DNA of 5,283 nucleotides from an uncultured Lachnospiraceae bacterium. Its GTDB lineage: Bacteria > Bacillota > Clostridia > Lachnospirales > Lachnospiraceae. This document shows positions 1-5,005 of this stretch, in pieces (the stretch's first letter is position 1; each line of letters opens with the position of its first letter). The notes under the pieces are model-generated. The model did not search any database, was not told where the DNA came from, and saw nothing but the letters and a program-made list of their open reading frames with translations. A program made the position numbers and the translations under genes. The DNA lies in contig CACYEU010000226.1 of NCBI GenBank assembly GCA_902773445.1, positions 1-5,283 of the forward strand, written 5' to 3'.

Positions 1-170
1 AGGGCGAGAGCCAGATTCGACTGAATCGTAAAATACATGAAGACCACTTTACCTCCCATAAAAGCGGCTCTGCCGCCGGTCGCGCTCAGGATCGTTCCGA
101 GAACCGCGGAGATGATGACGCTCAGTTTTAGAGTGTATGAGATTATTCTGACTCTCCGGGGAATATCCAT
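1..170 (-). CDS. Pr6Pr-like integral membrane protein, N-terminal fragment (cut by window edge)
   Basis: Only the first 56 codons lie in the window; the gene continues past the left edge. The visible protein starts MDIPRRVRIISYTLKLSVII, has a basic N-terminus, a hydrophobic first membrane segment at about residues 12-30, a short Gly-rich loop (TGGRAAFMGGK, 31-41), and then VVFMYFTIQSNLALA at 42-56. The phrase YFTIQSNL is what I associate with the Pr6Pr family of small multi-pass membrane proteins, whose biochemical role is not established. The ATG at 170 is preferred over an in-frame GTG at 209, because the likely -10 box at 218-223 would start transcription about 2 nt before that GTG. The ribosome site is weak (AGG about 6 nt upstream of the ATG). 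The family call rests on one motif and membrane character, so it is moderate. Confidence 0.7.
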   Translation of the reverse strand, partial: MDIPRRVRIISYTLKLSVIISAVLGTILSATGGRAAFMGGKVVFMYFTIQSNLALA

Positions 171-217
171 CTTTACCCTGTCTTTTGATGATTGTTCAAA
201 CAGTTGCACTTCTTATG

Positions 218-246
218 ATTATACTTGACGATTCGCTGCTTTTCTA
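218..246 (-). promoter_or_regulatory. Probable sigma-A promoter for the Pr6Pr-like gene
   Basis: On the minus strand, a -35-like TAGAAA (241-246, 4 of 6 matches to TTGACA) is followed by a 17-bp spacer and a perfect TATAAT -10 (218-223). Transcription would start near 211, giving a leader of about 40 nt before the ATG at 170. It lies just downstream of the PEBP operon terminator, so the membrane-protein gene is probably its own unit. The remaining bases between 171 and 292 hold no convincing gene. Confidence 0.55.
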
Positions 247-283
247 TCACCGTATCACAAAAATCCGGCTTTCCTGAATCATA

Positions 284-320
284 TCAAAAAGAAAAACACC
301 CTCCGGCCGGAGGGTGTTTT
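284..320 (-). terminator. Intrinsic terminator of the symporter-PEBP operon, possibly bidirectional
   Basis: Positions 293-320 form a perfect 28-nt palindrome: arms AAAACACCCTCCGG and CCGGAGGGTGTTTT meet with no unpaired loop bases on paper (in RNA the central CGGCCG would open). On the minus strand it lies about 50 nt after the PEBP stop codon and is followed by TTTTTCTTTTT-type U-tracts, the classical Rho-independent layout. On the plus strand the arm ends in TTTT followed by CTGCTGTTTTT, so weaker termination in that direction is possible, although no plus-strand gene lies upstream within the window. Confidence 0.85.
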
Positions 321-371
321 CTGCTGTTTTTATGGACTGTCGTCCTGATTTCATTGTTGGCTGATGAATGT

Positions 372-836
372 TCAGACGGCTGCGTAAGTACCGCTGATCT
401 TGCCTTCGGCGAGAATATTGCCGTCACCGCCGTCCGCTGCCAGATCAAGTCCCTTTCTGACCTCTTCGACACTGACGCTTTCAGCGTCAAAATTGCCGGG
501 ATAGGAAGCCGCAGGGGCTTTGAGAGCAAATACATAGATCACATAGTCATGGATCCCTTCGGGCGGATAAGGTCCGATATATTCATTGCTCACCTCTGAA
601 GGAACCTCTCCATGGCCAAAGCCCGGGGTCTTGATGCCCGATGCTCTCCAATGGAGCCAGTAATCCGTATCATACTCATCGATCATATAGACGGCATATT
701 CCTCGGCGCCTTCGACGCTCTCCCAGCTCAATTCGGGAGAAGCGTTAACGCCCGCGTCGGTATTGGAAATCGAATCATCCCATTTGCCGTCGTGCAGATC
801 CGCTGATGTCACTTGAATCGTTTTTACATTTGACAT
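372..836 (-). CDS. YbhB/YbcL family Raf kinase inhibitor-like protein (PEBP fold)
   Basis: This 154-residue protein has the usual length of bacterial phosphatidylethanolamine-binding-protein homologues. Family landmarks in order are NASPELSW (31-38), the strand AVYMIDEYDTDYWLHW (48-63) with the conserved His-Trp, and YIGPYPPEGIHDYVIYVFAL (86-105) with GPxPPxGxH, the ligand-pocket loop. The usual DPDAP motif is replaced here by DEYDT, so the anion pocket is atypical. No signal peptide is visible, so it should be cytoplasmic. The ATG at 836 is chosen over a GTG at 845: GGAAGG (845-850) sits 8 nt upstream of the ATG but would abut the GTG. It starts 18 bp after the symporter stop, with no promoter or terminator between, so co-transcription is expected, and its own terminator follows. 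The family assignment is firm; no biochemical role can be assigned, as bacterial members are mostly uncharacterised. Confidence 0.9.
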   Translation of the reverse strand: MSNVKTIQVTSADLHDGKWDDSISNTDAGVNASPELSWESVEGAEEYAVYMIDEYDTDYWLHWRASGIKTPGFGHGEVPSEVSNEYIGPYPPEGIHDYVIYVFALKAPAASYPGNFDAESVSVEEVRKGLDLAADGGDGNILAEGKISGTYAAV

Positions 837-854
837 GGCATTCACCTTCCGGTC

Positions 855-2729
855 TCAGGCCGTGGCCTTTTTGACATCGTCGACCGCCAGCGCGATCATC
901 TTCTTGATCTGGTCAACATTGTCTTTTTCAGGCTCGCAGTAGAGCAGGATATCGTTGTTCGAGTATCCGCGGGCCAGTCTGATATTGGACGGAATATCTT
1001 CGTCGACGATCTTATAGACGATATCGTAACCGCTCATATCGCACCAGCTCTTGTTCTCAAGCAGTTTGTCGACAAATCCTTTCCATGCGGCCTCATTTTC
1101 GAAATCAACTCCCGGAACCGTATAGTTGTAGCGAACCAGCATACGGGAAGCTTTTTCAAATGAATCGATCTTATCAATGACCTCAGCTGCCGTCTCAGCA
1201 CTCGGCTCCTGCGCAAATCCCTCTGCTTTCCAGGAATCGATATACTTCTTTGTCTCGTCGTTGAAGAACAGGACCAGCTGACTAGCTTTCGGCATGCCGG
1301 TTGCGAGAGAGACAATGATATAGGAAGCCAGACTGAAAATCAGGCCGATGATAACCGGATCGATCCCGTGGTAGATACCTGCAAGCTGCAGAGCGTAGAA
1401 CAGGATATAGGAAACTGAACCGAGGATGAAACTGCAAAGCGCTCCCTTCTCGTTGCCTCGTCTCCAGAACAGAGCACCGATGATCGGAACCGCGTATCCG
1501 CAGGTCGCAAGGGATGCGGACGCAAAGACCGCATCAAGGATCGACGGCAGAATGAATCCGAGGATACCGCCGGCAGCGAGTGTGATCGTCACGCAGATAC
1601 GGGACGCGCGCACCATTTCCTTCTGGCTGGCCTGCGGTTTGAAATAACGCTGATAGACATCCTTGACAAGGTTTGAAGCCGATGAAGATGAGAAGTTGGA
1701 GATGTTGGACATAGCAGCTGCCATGAAGCCGACCAGGATGATCGGAATCAGCCAGCGGGGAACAACTTTCTCCATCAGGTCATAGACAACAAGCTCGTAG
1801 TTGTAGTCGCCGAGCTTTTCCGGGCTGCCGATCACGCCGAACGCAGCGACTGCCATCAGGATTGTGGACAGATAAGCGCCTGCCGTGAAAAGGGCACCGA
1901 GCAGAGAGCCTTTGTAGGCTGTCTTTGAGTCACGGGCCATCCAGACACGCTGCCACGGATCCTGCTCTGTCGAGAACGCGGGCAGATAGGCGATCAGCAG
2001 AAGCAGTGTCGTGCCGATGCCGAATCCGAAGAAGTTCCACCAGCTTACATTGCTGCCTGCAATATGCGGCGCGGAGCCCAGTGTCGCTCCGGCGGCTCCC
2101 TCCACAGCTCCTGACGCAAGCGCACCGCTCGCGAACTTAAGGCCAAGGAATGCAACCGCAAAACCGACGACCAGAAGCATGATGTACTGGATGACTTCTG
2201 TCAGAACAACCGTGTGCATACCGCCGATGTTGACATAGATCATTGTTGCGACGATGATGATCACGCCGCCGATCCATCCGGGCCATCCGAAGAAGGTCTC
2301 AAAGACATAGCTCATGGCGATAAACTCCATGGCGCTGTAGCCTGCGAAGGCGATCAACAGGATGATCGCAAGCGGAGGACGCACTGCGCTGTTATATCTC
2401 ATCTCAAGCATTTCGGCCTGTGAAATGGCGCCGACCTCACGAATCCTTCTGGACAGGAAAATACCGATGATCAGGATCGCCAGAACGTTGGGAACACACA
2501 GATAGAGCAGAGCCCCCATACCTTCTGAATACAGCCATCCTGCCTGGCCTGTGAAGCTTGACAGACCGAACCAGGATGCCGCGAGGCAGAAAGCCATACG
2601 CGGTACGGAAAGCCCGCGATCCGCCATCCAGTAAGACTCCATGTCCTTATTCTTGTGGGCATGGCGAACTCCGAGATAGATCAGGATCGCCAGATACGCG
2701 ATAAATAGAACAATTGTAAAAGCAGTCAT
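855..2729 (-). CDS. Sodium:solute symporter family (SSS) transporter with soluble C-terminal extension
   Basis: This 624-residue multi-pass membrane protein should couple inward Na+ flow to uptake of a small solute. A first membrane helix (about 3-20) is followed by ASWFGLSSFTGQAGWLYSEG (51-70), resembling the TM1-TM2 region of PutP/SGLT-type carriers. Hydrophobic segments follow at about 76-93, 119-144, 151-168, 174-198, 230-250, 276-300, 325-345, 377-400, 405-422, 431-451 and 457-477. Segment GFMAAAMSNISNFSSSS (334-350) matches the TM8 Na2-site region; Ser341-Asn342 stands where PutP has Ser-Thr. Residues about 490-624 are hydrophilic and form an extra C-terminal region I do not recognise. 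Start ATG 2729 has AAAGGAGG (2738-2745) 8 nt upstream. It is the first gene of a unit with the PEBP gene. The substrate cannot be told: amino acids, sugars, organic acids and pantothenate are all used in this family. Confidence 0.92.
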   Translation of the reverse strand: MTAFTIVLFIAYLAILIYLGVRHAHKNKDMESYWMADRGLSVPRMAFCLAASWFGLSSFTGQAGWLYSEGMGALLYLCVPNVLAILIIGIFLSRRIREVGAISQAEMLEMRYNSAVRPPLAIILLIAFAGYSAMEFIAMSYVFETFFGWPGWIGGVIIIVATMIYVNIGGMHTVVLTEVIQYIMLLVVGFAVAFLGLKFASGALASGAVEGAAGATLGSAPHIAGSNVSWWNFFGFGIGTTLLLLIAYLPAFSTEQDPWQRVWMARDSKTAYKGSLLGALFTAGAYLSTILMAVAAFGVIGSPEKLGDYNYELVVYDLMEKVVPRWLIPIILVGFMAAAMSNISNFSSSSASNLVKDVYQRYFKPQASQKEMVRASRICVTITLAAGGILGFILPSILDAVFASASLATCGYAVPIIGALFWRRGNEKGALCSFILGSVSYILFYALQLAGIYHGIDPVIIGLIFSLASYIIVSLATGMPKASQLVLFFNDETKKYIDSWKAEGFAQEPSAETAAEVIDKIDSFEKASRMLVRYNYTVPGVDFENEAAWKGFVDKLLENKSWCDMSGYDIVYKIVDEDIPSNIRLARGYSNNDILLYCEPEKDNVDQIKKMIALAVDDVKKATA

Positions 2730-2763
2730 AAAATCTCCCTCCTTTCGCTCTTACCTAAACACC

Positions 2764-2800
2764 TCTGAATTATTCTTAATAATTCTTAAAATAATCTTAA
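2764..2800 (-). promoter_or_regulatory. Helically phased TTAAGA repeats over the symporter promoter (candidate operator)
   Basis: Read on the minus strand, TTAAGA occurs at 2795-2800, 2784-2789 and 2774-2779, with a one-mismatch copy (TTCAGA) at 2764-2769. The copies are 11, 10 and 10 bp apart, so they face the same side of the helix. Within the array, 2768-2784 is also an inverted repeat, AATTATT-CTT-AATAATT. Copy one overlaps the -10 and the others lie over and downstream of the start site, a position expected for a repressor. Tandem half-sites about 11 bp apart are typical of OmpR/PhoB-type response regulators (Gram-positive PhoP boxes are TTAACA-like), but the regulator is unknown. AT-rich chance repetition is the alternative. 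Confidence 0.4.
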
Positions 2801-2822
2801 GTGTTTTCAGTTCGAAGGTCAA
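2794..2822 (-). promoter_or_regulatory. Sigma-A promoter of the symporter-PEBP operon
   Basis: On the minus strand, TTGACC (2817-2822, 5 of 6 consensus bases) is followed by exactly 17 bp and TAAGAT (2794-2799, 4 of 6). Transcription should begin near 2787, leaving a leader of roughly 57 nt before the ATG at 2729. The promoter lies about 50 bp beyond the Nudix stop codon. The -10 is part of a TTAAGA repeat ladder that continues over the start site. Confidence 0.6.
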
Positions 2823-2870
2823 GGAGCCCCGCTGCTGACAGACCAACGATTGAGTCTTATGTACGATCCT

Positions 2871-3413
2871 CTACAGCCTTCTGTTTTCATAATACTTTTT
2901 AATTGCGTCCGAGATGATTTCATAATGGTCAAAGGCCAGATTCTGATTGATGCAGTCATCGCCGATGCGGATCTGAACGCTCCCGTGTTCCGCTGATACT
3001 TTCGCCCAGCATACTTCTCCGGCGTCATCCCCGGCCACCGGCTTCACCTGATCCTCTCTGACAACAGCCATATACGCTGCGGATACCGTCCACCCTCTGG
3101 GATCGCGCCCCGGTCTGCTGTATAAACCGACAAGTTCCATAGCGATACCGCTGACACCGGTCTCTTCCTCGAGTTCTCTTGCCGCGGTTGCTCCGATCGT
3201 CTCACCGCGCTCCGCAAAACCTCCGGGAAGTGCCCAGTGGTCAATGAACGGATGGCCTTTCCGGCGTATCAGAAGGATGTCCGGTTCATCTGAATCCGGC
3301 TTTTTCCGGAACACCAGAATATCCGCCGTCAGCGAAGGCTTCGGGTATTTGTCAGGATTATACTGTCTGAGAAACTCTTCCTCCGTAAGTCCTTTAGCAT
3401 CTCTCTTTTCCAT
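2871..3413 (-). CDS. Nudix hydrolase, ADP-ribose pyrophosphatase type
   Basis: This 180-residue enzyme probably cleaves a nucleoside diphosphate linked to another moiety, with Mg2+ or Mn2+. A perfect Nudix box GX5EX7REUXEEXGU runs from Gly65 to Val87 (Glu71, Arg79-Glu80-Leu81, Glu83, Glu84, Gly86-Val87); the REUXEE glutamates bind metal. Before it is PSLTADILVF (26-35) and DHWALPGG (58-65); after it, GLYSRPGRDPRGW (96-108) and FDHYEIISDAI (161-171). The PGRDPRG stretch is common in ADP-ribose hydrolases and in the Nudix domain of NrtR regulators; there is no C-terminal winged helix here, so an enzyme rather than NrtR is likely. Start ATG 3413 has AAAGGAGG (3423-3430) 9 nt upstream; another ATG at 3420 is out of frame. 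It has its own promoter, and no clear terminator separates it from the symporter unit. The fold is certain; the substrate is inferred. Confidence 0.93.
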   Translation of the reverse strand: MEKRDAKGLTEEEFLRQYNPDKYPKPSLTADILVFRKKPDSDEPDILLIRRKGHPFIDHWALPGGFAERGETIGATAARELEEETGVSGIAMELVGLYSRPGRDPRGWTVSAAYMAVVREDQVKPVAGDDAGEVCWAKVSAEHGSVQIRIGDDCINQNLAFDHYEIISDAIKKYYENRRL

Positions 3414-3458
3414 TAATCATTTCCTCCTTTATCTCGTGATCGTCCGCATCCCGTTTCT

Positions 3459-3467
3459 AATATAACA
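3459..3467 (-). promoter_or_regulatory. Extended -10 promoter for the Nudix gene
   Basis: On the minus strand, TG-T-TATATT (3459-3467) is a five-of-six -10 with an upstream TG, the extended -10 form. The -35 position 17 bp further upstream (TGCATA) matches only weakly. The start point would be near 3452, giving a leader of about 40 nt. It follows directly after the alcohol dehydrogenase terminator, so the Nudix gene should be transcribed independently. Confidence 0.5.
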
Positions 3468-3492
3468 GATGCAGCAGGCATTATGCACAGGC

Positions 3493-3540
3493 AAAAACAG
3501 AGAGCCCGAAAGCGATACCCATCGCTTACGGGCTTTCTCT
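3493..3540 (-). terminator. Intrinsic terminator of the alcohol dehydrogenase gene
   Basis: On the plus strand AGCCCG (3503-3508), A, AAGCGAT (3510-3516), loop ACCC, ATCGCTT (3521-3527), A, CGGGCT (3529-3534) forms a 13-bp stem with one A-A mismatch; AGAG/CTCT can extend it. Read on the minus strand it begins 27 nt after the dehydrogenase stop codon and ends in a T5 tract (3493-3497), as expected for Rho-independent termination. On the plus strand no U-tract follows, so it should work mainly for the minus strand. Confidence 0.85.
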
Positions 3541-3566
3541 GATCACTTTAATTCATAATTGTTTTA

Positions 3567-4784
3567 TCAGAAATCTACCTCTGTATCATAGTAGCAGCAC
3601 TTGAGAAGCTTTTCCATCTCTTCCTGGCTCGGCTGTCTCGGGTTGGATCCGGTGCATGCATCGAGAAGGGCATTGGCCGCGATATCTGAAAGTCTCTCCA
3701 GGAATACTTCCTCGGGGACAAATCCCTGCTCTGTCGGATAGCTGTCTGCTCCGTAGTTCTTGATGCAGTGCGGGATGTTGAGCTGATCATTGAGTCCGCG
3801 GACGAATTTAATCAGGGACGCGACCTTCTCATCATCGTTTGCTCCCTCAAGGTTCATATAATCAGCGATGACTCCGTATCTCTTCTTCGCTGTCTCGTCT
3901 TTTGCGTTGAAAGCGATTACTTTCGGCAGGTACATAGCGTTAGCGGCACCGTGGATGATATGTGCGCCGTAATCAGCAAATACCGCGCCGGTCTTGTGAG
4001 CCATTGAGTGAACAATGCCGAGAAGACCGGATGAGAACGCGATTCCGGCGAGGCACTGAGCGGTGTGCATACTGTCTCTTGCTTCCATATCTTCGTTATA
4101 AGACGGCACCAGATCCTTCTGGATCATCTCGATTGCGTGGATCGCATCGGCGTCAGTGAATTCACTGTTTGCAGTTGAAACATATGCTTCGATAGCATGC
4201 GTAAGAGCGTCCATTCCTGTGTGAGCGACAAGCTTCTTCGGCATCGTCTCTGCAAGTTCAGGATCTACGATCGCGACATCAGGCGTGATCTCAAAATCAG
4301 CGATCGGGAATTTGATACCCTTTTCATAATCAGTAATGATCGAGAATGCAGTTACTTCTGTTGCTGTTCCGGAAGTTGAAGAAACAGCGCAGAAATGAGC
4401 TTTGGTTCTCAGCTTCGGAAGGCCGAAGATCTTGCACATATCTTCAAAAGTTGTCTCGGGATACTCATATTTGATCCACATAGCTTTGGCTGCATCGATC
4501 GGAGAACCGCCGCCGATAGCAACGATCCAGTCAGGCTCAAACTCCTGCATGAATGCAGCGCCCTTCATGACAGTTTCGACAGAAGGATCCGACTCGATCC
4601 CTTCAAATACTTTTACTTCCATACCGGCTTCTTCAAGGTATGACTTTGCCTTGTCGAGAAAGCCGAAGCGTTTCATTGAACCGCCGCCGACACAGATGAC
4701 TGCTCTCTTGCCCTCAAAAGTTTTCAGAGCTTCAAGAGCGCCTTTGCCATGATAAATGTCTCTGGGATTAGTAAATCTTTGCAT
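3567..4784 (-). CDS. Iron-containing (group III) alcohol dehydrogenase, butanol dehydrogenase-like
   Basis: This 405-residue cytoplasmic enzyme should reduce aldehydes to alcohols (or the reverse) with NAD(P)H. The N-terminal nucleotide-binding domain contains GGGSPIDAAK (91-100), the dinucleotide loop. The C-terminal helical domain supplies metal ligands: Asp192 and His196 in MDALTHAIEAY, His259 in GIVHSMAH (catalytic-type His263 follows), and a His in GAHIIHGAANA (His278 by alignment). His263 and His278 are 15 residues apart against 10 in E. coli FucO, so this loop is longer; I recall similar loops in clostridial relatives. Start ATG 4784 is set by GGAGG (4791-4795) 6 nt upstream; in-frame ATGs up to 4967 lack support and lie across the promoter. 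It is monocistronic, with its own promoter and terminator, divergent from the isomerase gene. The natural substrate (butanal, acetaldehyde, lactaldehyde) is not determinable. Confidence 0.95.
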   Translation of the reverse strand: MQRFTNPRDIYHGKGALEALKTFEGKRAVICVGGGSMKRFGFLDKAKSYLEEAGMEVKVFEGIESDPSVETVMKGAAFMQEFEPDWIVAIGGGSPIDAAKAMWIKYEYPETTFEDMCKIFGLPKLRTKAHFCAVSSTSGTATEVTAFSIITDYEKGIKFPIADFEITPDVAIVDPELAETMPKKLVAHTGMDALTHAIEAYVSTANSEFTDADAIHAIEMIQKDLVPSYNEDMEARDSMHTAQCLAGIAFSSGLLGIVHSMAHKTGAVFADYGAHIIHGAANAMYLPKVIAFNAKDETAKKRYGVIADYMNLEGANDDEKVASLIKFVRGLNDQLNIPHCIKNYGADSYPTEQGFVPEEVFLERLSDIAANALLDACTGSNPRQPSQEEMEKLLKCCYYDTEVDF

Positions 4785-4813
4785 AACAAACCTCCGTGTG
4801 AAAAATGATGTGG

Positions 4814-4833
4814 AACATGTTGCAATAACAACA
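4814..4833. repeat. Short dyads in the dehydrogenase leader
   Basis: AACATGTT (4814-4821) is a perfect 8-bp palindrome, overlapped by TGTTG-CAATAA-CAACA (4818-4833), an inverted repeat with 5-bp arms. Both lie inside the presumed 5' leader of the dehydrogenase mRNA, 30-50 nt upstream of its start codon. They could be a weak RNA hairpin or a secondary regulator site. The stems are short and may be chance in an AT-rich leader. Confidence 0.25.
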
Positions 4834-4845
4834 GATTGCCAATTA

Positions 4846-4873
4846 ATTAACATTCTTGTTAATATTATAACTC
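4846..4873. promoter_or_regulatory. Operator-like inverted repeat and overlapping Rex-like site at the dehydrogenase promoter
   Basis: ATTAACA-TTCT-TGTTAAT at 4846-4863 is a perfect inverted repeat with 7-bp arms covering the expected start site. Overlapping it, TTGTTAATATTATAACTC (4856-4873) fits the clostridial Rex consensus TTGTTAANNNNTTAACAA at 11 of 14 defined bases: the left half is perfect and the right half is 4 of 7. This second element contains the -10 box, so a bound repressor would block polymerase. Rex represses alcohol and butanol dehydrogenase genes in Clostridia when NADH is low, which suits this gene. The right half-site is weak, so another repressor using the perfect inverted repeat is a real alternative. 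Confidence 0.45.
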
Positions 4874-4892
4874 CCTGTTTCGTTTTATGCAA
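4864..4892 (-). promoter_or_regulatory. Sigma-A promoter of the alcohol dehydrogenase gene
   Basis: On the minus strand, TTGCAT (4887-4892; the key TTG is kept, 3 of 6) is followed by 17 bp and a perfect TATAAT (4864-4869). Transcription should start near 4857, giving a leader of about 73 nt before the ATG at 4784. Operator-like symmetry overlaps the -10 and start site. Confidence 0.65.
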
Positions 4893-4952
4893 TATGTTAA
4901 ATAAAAAATTTCTGCCGAATCGAGAGGAGATACGGCATACACTGTTCTTGTC

Positions 4953-4974
4953 TGTTATAATCATCATAGATGAT
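4953..4974 (+). promoter_or_regulatory. Extended -10 promoter of the isomerase gene with an inverted repeat at the start site
   Basis: On the plus strand TG-T-TATAAT (4953-4961) is a perfect extended -10. The -35 region is poor, which such promoters tolerate. The start would be about 4967, giving a leader of about 39 nt before the ATG at 5006. ATCATC-ATA-GATGAT (4960-4974), a perfect inverted repeat with 6-bp arms, covers the end of the -10 and the start site and could be an operator. Confidence 0.55.
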
Positions 4975-5005
4975 CAACTGAAAAACAAAAAGGAGGTTAT
5001 ACAGC

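Noticed and set aside
171..209. GTG start at 209 for the Pr6Pr-like gene, adding 13 residues
   Set aside because: The predicted -10 at 218-223 would leave a leader of about 2 nt, and there is no ribosome site; the added residues are hydrophilic and unlike the family.
225..599. Plus-strand open frame of 124 codons
   Set aside because: It runs through the terminator palindrome and antisense to the PEBP gene, has no ribosome site and its translation resembles no protein family.
837..845. GTG start at 845 for the PEBP gene
   Set aside because: The only ribosome binding site (GGAAGG, 845-850) would touch that codon; it is 8 nt from the ATG at 836.
2820..2845. Possible hairpin GTCA...TGAC after the Nudix gene as a terminator
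   Set aside because: Only four perfect terminal pairs with mismatches inside, no U-tract, and it overlaps the symporter -35.
4402..4752. Plus-strand open frame of 116 codons inside the dehydrogenase gene
   Set aside because: It is antisense to a clearly coding gene, with no ribosome site and no recognisable protein features.
4785..4967. N-terminal extension of the alcohol dehydrogenase by 61 residues to an upstream ATG at 4967
   Set aside because: The extension has no family similarity, spans the TATAAT promoter and operator-like repeats, and the good GGAGG site at 4791-4795 sits 6 nt before the ATG at 4784, which gives the usual protein length.
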